NCBI RefSeq assembly: GCF_003664185.1 | Contig: NZ_RCCS01000006.1 | Span: forward strand, 248,001 to 312,000 | Source: Tenacibaculum discolor | GTDB taxonomy: Bacteria; Bacteroidota; Bacteroidia; Flavobacteriales; Flavobacteriaceae | DNA length: 64,000 nt | Direction: 5' to 3' | Shown: positions 6,732-14,484 of the stretch, one piece after another | How positions within the stretch are numbered: position 1 is the first letter of the stretch | Layout: each line of letters begins with the position of its first letter | The notes under the pieces: generated by a model | What the model was told of the DNA's origin: nothing | The model's database searches: none | Seen by the model: only the letters and a program-made list of their open reading frames with translations | Made by a program: the position numbers and the translations under genes

Positions 6732-7895
6732 TTACAGGCGTACAAATCCACCTGTAGAATTTTGAAGAAAAGACATAGACAACTGTTTTTCGATTGAAGT
6801 TTTTTGATTTTTTAGTTGTGAAGATATTACAACCTCTTTTTCTTCAGTCGTATAAGTGTATTGTCTAGTTAGTCGGTCATACTCTTTTTGCATGATTGTA
6901 CGAGGTTGTATGTTTCCATTTCTTAATTGAAACCATTCTTTTATATCACGCCATAAATTACGTGTTCTTTTACTAATAACATCAAAAGATTTACCAACCC
7001 AATGGGCAAAAAATTCATCACATACAACTTGTTTAAAATCGTATTTATTAATCAATTCAATAATTTTATAAAAATATGTTTCGCCCTCTGCATATCTAGG
7101 ATAATCAAGTTTTTTAGTTGCATTAGCACACCCCCAAATTTTGCCTATTATAGCACGTTTTCCAAATTCTCTTTTAGTCATATACTTGATTATGTAATTG
7201 CCTATATTTTTCAATTTACGCCCCTTTTTGTCCTTTTTTAAGCTATGAACGTCTATTGTATTAGGGTTTCTATCTCCGTGCTTTTCTTGGTATTTATCAA
7301 TATATCCAAGCTTGTCAAGTTGTTTGTTCCATAAGTGCCTGTGTACCGTCCAATCTATCCATCTATCTATTAACAAATGAAAATGGATGTTACCATTTTT
7401 CTGCGCTTCGGCTTTCCATACATAATGCTTTACATTATATGTTTTTTGTAAATTTTCAATATATCTCGTTTGCGCTTTTCGAAGTTCTTTGTCTGAATGA
7501 AATTGCTTTGCAGGTAGTGTCAACGTTACAAATGTTGCATATTGCTGTGTCTTATAATCTACATTTCTATCTCTAGAAAAGAATACAGTTGACAACATAC
7601 ATTCAATTGTTTTACGACACTTTTTAACCTGACTTTCCGAAAGTGTCCCTAAATCCTTTATTTGCTTGCCTTTTTTAGCCATTATCATTTGATGTAATTG
7701 ATGTTTAAACTCAATTTTATCAACTACATTCAAACTATTTTGTCTTGTGAGTTTCTTTATAGCTTCTGAATAAGGCGTTTTTGCATTTTGTTTTAAACTA
7801 GAAGTATCGCCATTTCTTGAAAATGACAGATAGCTGACATCATAAAATTGTGTCAGTCCGTTATTTTTTACAATAAAGGTCGCAGGAGCGTTCAT
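6732..7895 (-). CDS. rep: Rolling-circle replication initiator (HUH endonuclease, Rep)
   Basis: A 387-residue nicking-joining enzyme that starts rolling-circle replication of the phage genome. Three motifs are in order: FVTLTLP (122-128), the metal-binding HUH as H171-F-H173 within GNIHFHLLID, and the catalytic tyrosine motif NYIIKYMTK with Y234 and Y238. Two tyrosines four residues apart recall phiX174 gpA-type and ssDNA-phage Reps, which cut and rejoin alternately. No helicase domain. The promoter region upstream (7896-8028) contains a terminator hairpin. Strong evidence that the element replicates as circular DNA with a single-stranded stage. Confidence 0.9.
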   Translation of the reverse strand: MNAPATFIVKNNGLTQFYDVSYLSFSRNGDTSSLKQNAKTPYSEAIKKLTRQNSLNVVDKIEFKHQLHQMIMAKKGKQIKDLGTLSESQVKKCRKTIECMLSTVFFSRDRNVDYKTQQYATFVTLTLPAKQFHSDKELRKAQTRYIENLQKTYNVKHYVWKAEAQKNGNIHFHLLIDRWIDWTVHRHLWNKQLDKLGYIDKYQEKHGDRNPNTIDVHSLKKDKKGRKLKNIGNYIIKYMTKREFGKRAIIGKIWGCANATKKLDYPRYAEGETYFYKIIELINKYDFKQVVCDEFFAHWVGKSFDVISKRTRNLWRDIKEWFQLRNGNIQPRTIMQKEYDRLTRQYTYTTEEKEVVISSQLKNQKTSIEKQLSMSFLQNSTGGFVRL

Positions 7896-7987
7896 TTAAG
7901 AGGGTTGGTGATATTAAAATTCTCAGCAATCACGGTGGATTGCTTCGAATTTTCGATTTTACCGTTATGTTTAGCCAAGCCAATAAG

Positions 7988-8011
7988 AAAAGCCGTTAAA
8001 ACGGCTTTTTT
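7988..8011. terminator. Terminator between early genes and rep
   Basis: AAAAGCCGTT pairs with AACGGCTTTT across two bases, with T runs on both sides (longer on the plus strand). A related sequence GCACGGTTTAACGG follows at once, giving overlapping hairpins; this could also be part of the Rep-binding origin. Confidence 0.6.
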
Positions 8012-8028
8012 ACGGCACGGTTTAACGG

Positions 8029-8322
8029 TTAGTTATTAAATAATTGTAATTGGCTTGTTTTAGGCTGGAATAAGACAGTTTGTCGCTCTTTACCTTGCCA
8101 CGGCTTTAATTGATTCCAAAAGCTTCTATAATCGCAGAAAATAAAGCGTTCGCAAACTGTTTTCTTTACACTAACAAAATCAGGATGATGTTTTAACAAT
8201 CCTTTTTCTAGTTCCTCTAAGGTTACACGAATTTGCAATCCTTTTTCTTCCAAGACTTGATTTACTCTATCGGTAATAAATACACGCCTGTTTTCCCATG
8301 TTATTTTGTCTTTGGCAGGCAT
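8029..8322 (-). CDS. Small phage protein, unknown
   Basis: Ninety-seven residues, charged and soluble. It begins MPAKDKITWENRRVFITDRV and contains TLEELEKGLLKHHPDFVSV and CDYRSFWNQLKPW. The first half looks like a small helical DNA-binding or regulatory protein, but no HTH pattern can be asserted. Its ATG overlaps the stop of the upstream 78-residue gene. Part of the early gene block upstream of rep, so a replication accessory or regulator is plausible. Confidence 0.6.
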   Translation of the reverse strand: MPAKDKITWENRRVFITDRVNQVLEEKGLQIRVTLEELEKGLLKHHPDFVSVKKTVCERFIFCDYRSFWNQLKPWQGKERQTVLFQPKTSQLQLFNN

Positions 8323-8558
8323 TATTTATCAAGTTTGTTAAATTCAGAAAGCAAAAAAGACAATTCCTCTAACTTACCCTCCATTTGAAGAAGCAAATCT
8401 TGACGAGTACAAGACTTTCTATATGAACTATCAAAAAGAAAATTACTAGCATGCACAAGAGGCATAGGGTCACAATAGAAATTATAACCAGAATCCTTTT
8501 TTATAGTTTTATCTAAAGCTGTTATAGCTATAAGTATATTTTTTGAAGTATTTCCCAT
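8322..8558 (-). CDS. Small helical phage protein, unknown
   Basis: Seventy-eight residues, soluble, helical, with an acidic coiled-coil-like C-terminus (LLLQMEGKLEELSFLLSEF). No recognised family. It is coupled to the next gene (stop and start overlap) and lies three bases after the stop of the membrane protein gene upstream, so it belongs to the early operon 9555-8029. Confidence 0.6.
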   Translation of the reverse strand: MGNTSKNILIAITALDKTIKKDSGYNFYCDPMPLVHASNFLFDSSYRKSCTRQDLLLQMEGKLEELSFLLSEFNKLDK

Positions 8559-8561
8559 AGC

Positions 8562-8771
8562 TTAAAATGTTAAATGGTGAGTGAAGTAATGAATGTCTAC
8601 TGCAAGCGCAATGACAAAACCTAGAAGTAAAAATGTGATAAAGTAAACCACATGTATTATTGTAATTCTTTTGAATAAGAAGAAAGCGCCAATTCCCAGT
8701 AATACAGGAGAGTAAATAAGTGCATGTATAAAACTAAAAAACAGCACTATAAAGTTTTCTAAATACTTCAT
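8562..8771 (-). CDS. Two- to three-span membrane protein (phage)
   Basis: Sixty-nine residues, almost entirely hydrophobic: spans at about 7-20, 22-34 and 38-58, ending DIHYFTHHLTF. The frame extends upstream to 8858, but that part lies in the neighbouring gene (8779-8979), so the ATG at 8771 (MKYLENFIVLFF) is chosen, seven bases after the neighbour's stop. The size and several spans fit a holin or a virion membrane protein. Confidence 0.6.
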   Translation of the reverse strand: MKYLENFIVLFFSFIHALIYSPVLLGIGAFFLFKRITIIHVVYFITFLLLGFVIALAVDIHYFTHHLTF

Positions 8772-8778
8772 AATACTG

Positions 8779-8979
8779 TTATAATTTATGCACCAATGTG
8801 CGTTTGTTAAAAGTTTGAACACGCCCGTCTGATGTTTCTGCCTCGCATACTTCATCATAAATACAAACTAAATTTAAAATCTCTGGGCGTGGTGCGCCAT
8901 GTGAAGTTCTGGCGAACTTGTCGCCCTCTGTTAATCGGTGTACTGGTACCACATCTGGTACTTGGTTTAAATATGACAT
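8779..8979 (-). CDS. Small soluble phage protein
   Basis: Sixty-six residues, predicted beta-rich. The segment VVPVHRLTEGDKFARTSHG and the following EILNLVCIYDEVCEAETSDGRV look like a compact SH3-like or KOW-like barrel. No family can be named. Higher GC than its neighbours (CGCCCGTCTGATG, GGGCGTGGTGCGCC regions), which may reflect a constrained or recently acquired gene. Confidence 0.6.
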   Translation of the reverse strand: MSYLNQVPDVVPVHRLTEGDKFARTSHGAPRPEILNLVCIYDEVCEAETSDGRVQTFNKRTLVHKL

Positions 8980-8991
8980 AAAATATAAATT

Positions 8992-9555
8992 TTACATCAT
9001 TGTCATAGTAGCCTTTTTGTTATGAATTATAGTTAAAGTACTTTCTTTATACACAGTCGACAAGTCGCCTTTTTTAAGCTTTGAAAGTTTTTCGTAGATA
9101 GTAGTTATCATTTGTAAATAACCATTTAAACGGCTTACTGTGTTGTAATCTTTCAATTGCTTCATGGATTTACGTAATAGTTTACAAGCATCCTGAGCAA
9201 TATTAAGAAGTGAATAAACACTAATGAATTTTATACATGAATCACCTTTGCTTTGGTAACTATGAAAGAAATGCAATCTTTCTAAATAATCATCAATAAC
9301 CATACGTATTTTAACACAGTAATTATGAGGCATTTTAAAATATTGCTCTAGATAAACACTATACAACTCTTTTTGTAAAGTGTTAATTACACGAATTGAA
9401 TCGGTAACATAAGAACTTAATTTTCTAACATAATCTTCTGCTTTACGTTTAGATTTAAATTCTAAACGCTGTCCTATATCAAATAAAATATAATAAGGAT
9501 ATGAAGAATTAGGCTCATTTTTCTTTTTGTAAACAGGCAATAATAACTTTTTCAT
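8992..9555 (-). CDS. First gene of the phage early operon, unknown
   Basis: One hundred and eighty-seven residues, basic and largely helical. An N-terminal part with an aromatic strand (SYPYYILFDIGQRLEFKSKR) could be a small nucleic-acid-binding or integrase-arm-like fold, but there are no catalytic residues of a tyrosine recombinase. The rest is helical (YLERLHFFHSYQSKGDSC, QLKDYNTVSRLNGYLQM). It is the gene nearest the right attachment site, so it is the first one expressed from a promoter in 9556-9690. It could control XerCD recombination, like other recombination-directionality factors, but that is only a guess from position. Confidence 0.65.
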   Translation of the reverse strand: MKKLLLPVYKKKNEPNSSYPYYILFDIGQRLEFKSKRKAEDYVRKLSSYVTDSIRVINTLQKELYSVYLEQYFKMPHNYCVKIRMVIDDYLERLHFFHSYQSKGDSCIKFISVYSLLNIAQDACKLLRKSMKQLKDYNTVSRLNGYLQMITTIYEKLSKLKKGDLSTVYKESTLTIIHNKKATMTMM

Positions 9556-9666
9556 CTAATATTGTTCTATAATCTTAAACATCTAATTTAGATAAAGAGA
9601 AAGGAAAAATATAAGAGTTTGAAATTCCATGCAAATTGTAAACTTTTTGCCTCGAAATCTCTGTAA

Positions 9667-9715
9667 GTACTATAAAATGGACATGTTCTATTTAACAGGC
9701 TATTAATTATAGTAC
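9667..9715. other. Hairpin overlapping the right attachment site
   Basis: GTACTATAA (9667-9675) is the exact inverse of TTATAGTAC (9707-9715), the XerC arm of the attachment site. The inner part TGTTctatttAACA (9684-9697) can also pair. A single strand of the phage genome would therefore fold so that the XerC binding arm becomes double-stranded, as in the folded attP of CTXphi. The match with CTXphi is only in principle; the stem here is short. Confidence 0.45.
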
Positions 9716-9717
9716 AA
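9690..9717 (-). other. dif-like site with changed XerD arm (right prophage junction)
   Basis: On the minus strand: XerC arm TTGTACTATAA and spacer TTAATA identical to the left junction, but the XerD arm reads GCCTGTTAAAT instead of TTATGTTAAAT. By the logic of XerC-mediated exchange the XerC arm here belongs to the host and the altered XerD arm to the phage, so the phage attP would be XerC arm, TTAATA, GCCTGTTAAAT. Confidence 0.75.
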
Positions 9718-10150
9718 ATATCAATGTTTGTTATTTATGTCTTGTACGCCATTTGTAAGCTATAATTCTATATTAAGTAAATATCCCAGAAGCTGTATTT
9801 ATTCTTTACGATATTCAGTACTTGGGTCATTAAAATTAGAAATACTCGATTCTCGTGGATTAGAAATTTTAGATTTATAAGGAAATCATTTGTAGCTATA
9901 ATTTGCCATTATGTAAAATTGCCGCTACCAAACGCTCGATTGTTTTATAAAATCAAATTGCTTATTGCAATTTATTAATAACACAATTATCCATCGCTTA
10001 CCAACGCCAAAAAAAAGTAAAAGCTTTTAGCTTCGTATTTGTAATTCGTCTGTAATTGAAATTCTCGTTGCAAAAAGTTTTCAGAAGCTTTTCGTTAGCA
10101 TGATATTATGTAAAATAGAAATAAAAAAAGTAGAAAAGATAAAATAAACA
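9718..10150. other. Intergenic host region with decayed coding remnants
   Basis: About 430 bp without an intact gene. On the minus strand around 9800-9880 a frame ending SISNFNDPSTEYRKE then stop looks like the tail of a lost protein. The strand continues with phrases such as RLVAAILHNGK that resemble broken genes. Related short stretches (ATTATGTAAAAT) occur at about 9911 and 10111. I see no RNA gene or insertion sequence ends. Confidence 0.35.
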
Positions 10151-10197
10151 TGTCTCATTTATGTGACAATCTATACCTTTGTTTCATAATTGAGACA
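10151..10197. promoter_or_regulatory. Operator and promoter of the TetR gene
   Basis: TGTCTCATTTATG (10151-10163) and CATAATTGAGACA (10185-10197) form an inverted repeat matching at 12 of 13 positions. Between them lies TACCTTTG (10174-10181), an exact TAnnTTTG -7 box. The repeat ends three bases before the regulator's ATG. This is the classic layout of an autoregulated TetR gene. Confidence 0.65.
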
Positions 10198-10199
10198 TA

Positions 10200-10754
10200 A
10201 TGAATGATACTAAAACTAAAATTATAACTGCTGCAATTAAAGCATTTAGTAAAGCCCCTAATGCTTCAATGGAAGAAATTGCTGAATCAATTAATTTAAG
10301 TAGAAGAACGCTACATAGATATTTTAGCGGAAAATCAGAACTTATTGAAAAAATAATTGATTACGCAAGTAGTTTTTGCCTACAAAAGACTAAGGAATCA
10401 ATAGAATCGTCTACTGATCCAAAAACTCAACTTTATACAATGTTTTTAAATGATATTAAAAGTGGATATCAATTTCGTTTTTTATATAGCTACAGGGAAA
10501 ACTATAAAGGAATGGAAAACGAGTCTTCTGATTTTAAAGAAATGATGCAGATTTTTAGAGACTTGTTAAAAAAGCTACAAACTAATGGTTTATTTAATTC
10601 ACAACTTACAATGGATTGGATAGAGAGCCTTTATTTTTCTACAATTGATGCCGCTATAAATTTAATTCTTGAAGATGAGACAAGAACTCAAGAAATTGTA
10701 GAAATGGCTTGGGAGTCTTATTTCAATGCTATTATAAATCATTCTAAAAAATAA
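10200..10754 (+). CDS. TetR/AcrR-family transcriptional repressor
   Basis: A 184-residue regulator with an N-terminal HTH (about residues 6-50: IITAAIKAFSKAPNASMEEI, INLSRRTLHRYFSGKSELI, the typical 'TLYRYF.sK..L' recognition helix) and a C-terminal helical ligand-binding domain (55-184) of unknown specificity. The ATG at 10200 lies right after an inverted-repeat operator, so it probably represses itself and the flavoprotein gene 24 bp downstream. The ligand may be an electrophile or oxidant given that neighbour. Confidence 0.9.
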   Translation: MNDTKTKIITAAIKAFSKAPNASMEEIAESINLSRRTLHRYFSGKSELIEKIIDYASSFCLQKTKESIESSTDPKTQLYTMFLNDIKSGYQFRFLYSYRENYKGMENESSDFKEMMQIFRDLLKKLQTNGLFNSQLTMDWIESLYFSTIDAAINLILEDETRTQEIVEMAWESYFNAIINHSKK

Positions 10755-10778
10755 AAACACATTAAAAAAGCACAAAAG

Positions 10779-11693
10779 ATGAATTATGAAGTCATAATTA
10801 TTGGTGGTGGTCCTGCAGGAATGAGCGCTGCTTTAGTTTTAGGAAGAAGTAGAATAAAAACACTAATTTTAAATACCGAAAGCCCTAGAAATAATATAAC
10901 AACACATTCACACGGGTTTTTAACTCAAGATGGTAAGCATCCTTCTGAAATATTTAAGATTGCTAAGCATCAGTTAGAAAAATACACATCTGTAGATTAC
11001 AAAAAGGAAAAAGCGATATCTGTAAAAGATGAAAACAATAATTTTTCGGTTGAAACAGAACACGATACATATTCAGCTAAAAGAGTTGTTATTGCAACAG
11101 GACATAAAGATAATATTGCTGAAATAGGTATTGAAGGTTTAACTAAAGTCTATGGAAAATCTGTTTACCCCTGCCCTTTTTGTGATGGTTTTGAAATAGC
11201 CGATAAAAAATTGGCTGTATTTGGAGATGTTCTAATGGCTCCTATGTTTTCAAAAACAATATCGCATTGGTCAAAAAATGTTATCGTTTTTACAAACGGT
11301 GAAAAAGTTGAGGACGAAGAGCTAGTATCTAACCTTACTAAAAAAGGAATACAGATAATTGATAAAAAAATTAAAAAACTGATTTCAACTGAAGGTCAGC
11401 TTACAGGTGTTCAACTTATTGATGAAACAATTATTGAAAGAGAAGGTGGTTTTTTACCTGACACAAAATCTACAGAAAGTACCGACTTTGCTAAAAAAAT
11501 GAATATTCCTACAGAAAAAGGTTATTTTGGAATGGAGTTTTATAAAGTTGATGAGAATAAAGAAACAGAAATTAAAGGGTTTTATATTATTGGTGATGCC
11601 AGAACAGGTTGGAGCGGTGTTGCTTCTTCGGTTGCTGAAGGTAGTGAAGTTGCAGCTGCTATTACACACCAAATAATAGAAGAAAACTGGTAG
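10779..11693 (+). CDS. Thioredoxin-reductase-like FAD/NAD(P) oxidoreductase
   Basis: A 304-residue flavoprotein of the TrxB fold. The FAD-binding GGGPAG is at residues 9-14; the redox-active CPFCDG is at 132-137 (CxxC between the two nucleotide domains), followed by the NAD(P) domain; the second FAD motif is GFYIIGDAR near 270. Standard TrxB has CATCDG, so this is one of the CPFC paralogs, whose partner is uncertain. It shares a transcript with the TetR gene and is followed by a strong terminator. Probably induced when the repressor meets its ligand. Confidence 0.85.
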   Translation: MNYEVIIIGGGPAGMSAALVLGRSRIKTLILNTESPRNNITTHSHGFLTQDGKHPSEIFKIAKHQLEKYTSVDYKKEKAISVKDENNNFSVETEHDTYSAKRVVIATGHKDNIAEIGIEGLTKVYGKSVYPCPFCDGFEIADKKLAVFGDVLMAPMFSKTISHWSKNVIVFTNGEKVEDEELVSNLTKKGIQIIDKKIKKLISTEGQLTGVQLIDETIIEREGGFLPDTKSTESTDFAKKMNIPTEKGYFGMEFYKVDENKETEIKGFYIIGDARTGWSGVASSVAEGSEVAAAITHQIIEENW

Positions 11694-11715
11694 TGATAAT
11701 TAACTTATGAATTAA

Positions 11716-11744
11716 AAAAGGTCTGGTAAAACAGACCTTTTTTT
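11716..11744. terminator. Bidirectional terminator
   Basis: GGTCTG (11720-11725) pairs with CAGACC (11732-11737) between an A run and a T run; it serves the flavoprotein gene (plus) and the PD40 lipoprotein gene (minus). Confidence 0.85.
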
Positions 11745-12636
11745 AACGTTTAGGTTTTAAGTCTTCAATAACTTGTGCACTAACCCAAAATATGTCTACA
11801 TTTTCGTAGTCTTTTGATCCCATATTTCTATTGAAAAAAAGAAATTTACCATCTGGCGTTACGCAAGCGAGAGCTTCCCAAGCGTTTGTATTAATTTTAT
11901 CCCCCATATTAATAGGCTCACCCCATGAACCGTCTTGTTGTTTGAAGCATATATAAATATCAGAATCGCCATAGCCTCCTTCTCTTTTACTATCAAAAAT
12001 AAGATACGATTCATCTGGTGCAATGAATGGGTGAAAACTTTTTCCGCTATTAATTTTACTGTTGAGTAGTTTTGGTTTTTCATACTTTCCATCCACGAAT
12101 CGTGAATATCGAATATCTCCTGTAAAGTCTGATTTAAACTCATCAAAAAAATAAGTTCCTTTCGCAGAGGCAGTAAGACGCATAATTGGTAAGTCTTTAA
12201 AAGGATAATCAAGTTTTTTAACTTCTGACCATTCACCATTTTCAGTTCGTTCCTTATAACGTTTACTTAAATGCATAATTTTACCGTCGGGAGAAATAAA
12301 AGGTGTGCCAACCCTAGATGATATAACAGAATCTTTCCATTGGTTATTTTTATATTGAATCACAACAAATTCTTGCTCTTGGTCCTCCTCTCCTTCTCTA
12401 ATAAAATAAAATTCTTTTAGGTCTGGTGTGAAGACTCCGCTAACTTCCCATCCGTCTGTAGTAACAATACCGGGAGCAAAAGGTCTAGGTGTTAAACCTG
12501 GTGGTTTTTGACCAAGATAGGTCCTTTCTATAGTAGGTAAATTACTATCTTTTGAAGTTTGCTTTTTTGTATTACAAGCATAAAAAAAGGGTATTAATAC
12601 AAAGATTAGTATAAAGAAAGGTAATTTATTCATCAT
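11743..12636 (-). CDS. PD40/TolB-like beta-propeller lipoprotein
   Basis: A secreted or envelope protein of 297 residues. The start at 12636 ([21 protein letters not shown]) gives a clean lipoprotein signal with C at the lipobox FFYAC; an upstream ATG at 12669 would put 11 extra residues before it. WD40-like PD40 repeats are visible: [54 protein letters not shown] and [17 protein letters not shown], so a six-bladed propeller is expected. Function unknown; PD40 lipoproteins often bind other envelope proteins. Confidence 0.8.
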   Translation of the reverse strand: MMNKLPFFILIFVLIPFFYACNTKKQTSKDSNLPTIERTYLGQKPPGLTPRPFAPGIVTTDGWEVSGVFTPDLKEFYFIREGEEDQEQEFVVIQYKNNQWKDSVISSRVGTPFISPDGKIMHLSKRYKERTENGEWSEVKKLDYPFKDLPIMRLTASAKGTYFFDEFKSDFTGDIRYSRFVDGKYEKPKLLNSKINSGKSFHPFIAPDESYLIFDSKREGGYGDSDIYICFKQQDGSWGEPINMGDKINTNAWEALACVTPDGKFLFFNRNMGSKDYENVDIFWVSAQVIEDLKPKR

Positions 12637-12823
12637 GTAACTTTTGATTATTGAAAAACGATAGTACATAAATACAGCTATTACCGTAACACATTGGTTA
12701 ATATAATGTTAAAAACAAATATTTACTGAGTTGTTGCATACTAAGTAGATGAGTAAAGAATACTAATGTTACATATCTACACTTTCAATAAAGTTTGAAC
12801 TTTAAAATAAAAGGTTTAATAAA

Positions 12824-12859
12824 AAAAGCGAGAACTTAATTATATAAGTTTTCGCTTTT
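12824..12859. terminator. Terminator of the SPFH gene
   Basis: AAAAGCGAGAACTT (12824-12837) pairs with AAGTTTTCGCTTTT (12846-12859) with one G-T pair and an 8-nt loop. On the minus strand it follows the stop at 12892. Confidence 0.8.
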
Positions 12860-12891
12860 AAAGTTTAAATCTAGTATAATTAGCCATATTA

Positions 12892-13992
12892 CTACTTATT
12901 GGTAACAAATATTTCTCTCAACTGTTTAATTACGTTTCCGTTTCCAGTAACTGTAATTTCTCCAATTTTATCAGCTATTTTCTCCACATACTCCATTTCT
13001 TTTAATTTAAACAACATTTCGTTGTCTTCCATTAATTTAGCAGTATTTAATAAGCTTCTTGTAGATGCTGTTTCTTCTCTTCTGGTAATAATATTTGCTT
13101 GGGCTTTCTTTTGTGCTACCAATACCTGATTCATGATTTCTTTCATTTCTCCTGGTAAAATAACATCTCTAATTCCGCAACCTTGAATTACTACACCTAA
13201 TTTTTCAGCATTCATTTTTGTTTCTTCAAAAACTGCTATAGAAACATCCTCTTTATTGGCTAATAATTCATCTAATGTGTAGTGTCCTACATATTTTCTC
13301 AATGCCAATTGCATGTTTACATACAATTGTTTTTCATAATCTTTATTAGCTAACAACGCTTTTTCAATATCAGTTACTTTGTATTGCGTATAAAAGTTAA
13401 CTCTAACATTTGCTTTGTCTTTGGTTAACAATTCCTGACCTGCAACTTCTAATTGCAATTGTCTGGTATCTACTTTCGCTATTTTAATAGTTGTCTCATT
13501 TTTCCAAAACCTATACGTCCCTCCTACCAATGTTTTTTGATAGGTATCATTCACTAACAATATAGCTTTTTCGTAGGCGGCAACTTCAAAAGTCCTAACA
13601 TATTTGCTCACTTCATAATTATTGAATAAAGATGTATCTACTTTTTCAGTAATTTCAATCTTGCTTATATCTATTTTTTGAAAGGTTCTAGTAATAAATC
13701 CTTTCCAGAAAACGTGTCTTCCCGCATTTAAAACTCTTTGAAAGTTGTTGTTTTCGTACATAAAAACTAACTCGTTGTCTTGTACTTCAACAACTTCTAA
13801 CATTTCTGCTAAAGTTGTGTCTTGTAACAATACTTCTAAAGCTACTGATGTATAAAAATCTTTTGTTAAATCATATACTGCTACTGTTTGATTAAATCCT
13901 AACCAATGTGTACCCGCTTTGATTACTTTTATGTAATCTCCTTTTTTAAATACTAATCCTACTTTTCCTTGATTAATTGTTATTCTTTTCAT
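12892..13992 (-). CDS. SPFH/slipin-type protein without a membrane span
   Basis: A 366-residue prohibitin/stomatin-fold protein. The N-terminal 90 residues (GKVGLVFKKGDYIKVIKAG) and the next repeat (NELVFMYENNNFQRVLNAG) look like two copies of the same small beta unit, a third beginning near 140 (EKAILLVNDTYQKTLVGGTY). The SPFH core covers about 150-300 (VDTRQLQLEVAGQELLTKD, GVVIQGCGIRDVILPGEM), followed by a helical tail. Unlike ordinary stomatins it has no hydrophobic anchor. Proteins of this type are, as I recall, found beside bacterial RNA-repair operons. It is the first coding sequence downstream of the permuted tRNA-like RNA, with no clear terminator between. Confidence 0.85.
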   Translation of the reverse strand: MKRITINQGKVGLVFKKGDYIKVIKAGTHWLGFNQTVAVYDLTKDFYTSVALEVLLQDTTLAEMLEVVEVQDNELVFMYENNNFQRVLNAGRHVFWKGFITRTFQKIDISKIEITEKVDTSLFNNYEVSKYVRTFEVAAYEKAILLVNDTYQKTLVGGTYRFWKNETTIKIAKVDTRQLQLEVAGQELLTKDKANVRVNFYTQYKVTDIEKALLANKDYEKQLYVNMQLALRKYVGHYTLDELLANKEDVSIAVFEETKMNAEKLGVVIQGCGIRDVILPGEMKEIMNQVLVAQKKAQANIITRREETASTRSLLNTAKLMEDNEMLFKLKEMEYVEKIADKIGEITVTGNGNVIKQLREIFVTNK

Positions 13993-14302
13993 AATCTTTT
14001 TGTTTTTAATTATTTATACGTTGTTTTCTCACCATGGAGAAATTTGTTTGTTTTTGTAAAAAGTATTGAATGTTAATGCTTATAAGCCTACGGAAATAAT
14101 AAGATTGCATAGCTTTTGTATTGTTGTTTACTACATGGGTTATACTAATTAATACTATAACTGACATACTAAAGTTCAATACACTGTTTATGTAATGGTT
14201 ATTATTTCAAAGTACGTTTATAAGTGTTTATTTAAAAACTCATTAAACATTCAACACTTTTGGTTCATCAGTTTTACAAGGTGATGAGCTTTCTTAAATA
14301 AT
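13993..14302 (-). other. Region between the tRNA-like array and the SPFH gene
   Basis: About 310 bp, AT-rich. On the minus strand a hairpin GCTCATCA...TGATGAAC lies at 14265-14289, just after module 3, and AAGTGTT/AACACTT arms (26-nt loop) follow. Neither has a clear T run, so the RNA may read into the SPFH gene, making the tRNA-like array part of a long mRNA leader. I see no gene here. Confidence 0.4.
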
Positions 14303-14377
14303 CTACGTTAACAGCGTAGTGCTCTACCAACTGAGCTACAAAACTCCTTTAGAAGTTTTGACAGGACTCGAACCTGT
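14303..14377 (-). ncRNA. Permuted tRNA-like module 3 (Asn-type, anticodon GUU)
   Basis: Reading the minus strand 5' to 3': T-arm ACAGG-TTCGAGT-CCTGT (14377-14361); acceptor strand CAAAACT (14360-14354) extended by TC, a TAAA loop (14351-14348), GG, and the second acceptor strand AGTTTTG (14345-14339); TA; D-arm GCTC-AGTTGGTA-GAGC (14336-14321); A; anticodon arm CTACG-CTGTTAA-CGTAG (14319-14303), anticodon GTT with T33. All canonical tRNA-Asn parts are present but in permuted order, with the acceptor stem sealed so that no CCA end exists. All four arms pair perfectly apart from a G-T pair in the extra acceptor pairs. Confidence 0.8.
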
Positions 14378-14385
14378 GCAAAAAA

Positions 14386-14475
14386 CAGACGTGACTGGTC
14401 TGAATTCACTAGAACCTAAAACTAGCGCGTCTACCGTTCCGCCATATCCTTTCGGATAGTGGGACTCGAACCCAC
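14386..14475 (-). ncRNA. Permuted tRNA-like module 2 (Leu-type, anticodon UAG, plus GUC-loop hairpin)
   Basis: Minus strand: T-arm GTGGG-TTCGAGT-CCCAC (14475-14459); acceptor TATCC (14458-14454), GAAA tetraloop, GGATA (14449-14445); TG; Leu-type D-arm GCGGAACGGTAGACGC (14442-14427); G; anticodon arm CTAGT-TTTAGGT-TCTAG (14425-14409) with anticodon TAG and one T-T mismatch next to the loop. A further hairpin follows, CAGAC-CAGTCAC-GTCTG (14402-14386): 5-bp stem and 7-nt loop, either the Leu variable arm or an anticodon-like arm resembling tRNA-Asp (GTC) but lacking T33. The D-arm is nearly the same as in the true tRNA-Leu at 54212. Confidence 0.75.
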
Positions 14476-14484
14476 ACGAATTTT

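Larger units (their letters stand above)
1606..9717 (-). mobile_element. Prophage of a small, probably single-stranded DNA phage integrated at dif
   Basis: The segment between two dif-like repeats holds about 17 short, tightly packed genes, almost all on the minus strand with stop/start overlaps. Recognisable are a HUH rolling-circle Rep, an M15 peptidase, a candidate capsid protein and at least seven small proteins with one membrane span. There is no integrase, terminase, portal, tail or packaging ATPase with a Walker motif. Size, Rep type and absence of an integrase fit a CTXphi-like use of host XerCD, but the gene content is not filamentous. A membrane-containing icosahedral phage such as Flavobacterium phage FLiP (about 9.2 kb ssDNA) is the closest concept I know. 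All large genes are intact. Confidence 0.85.

Noticed and set aside
8992..9555. Phage integrase next to the right attachment site
   Set aside because: The 187-residue product lacks the R-H-R-Y or serine-recombinase residues; the dif-like ends make a phage integrase unnecessary.
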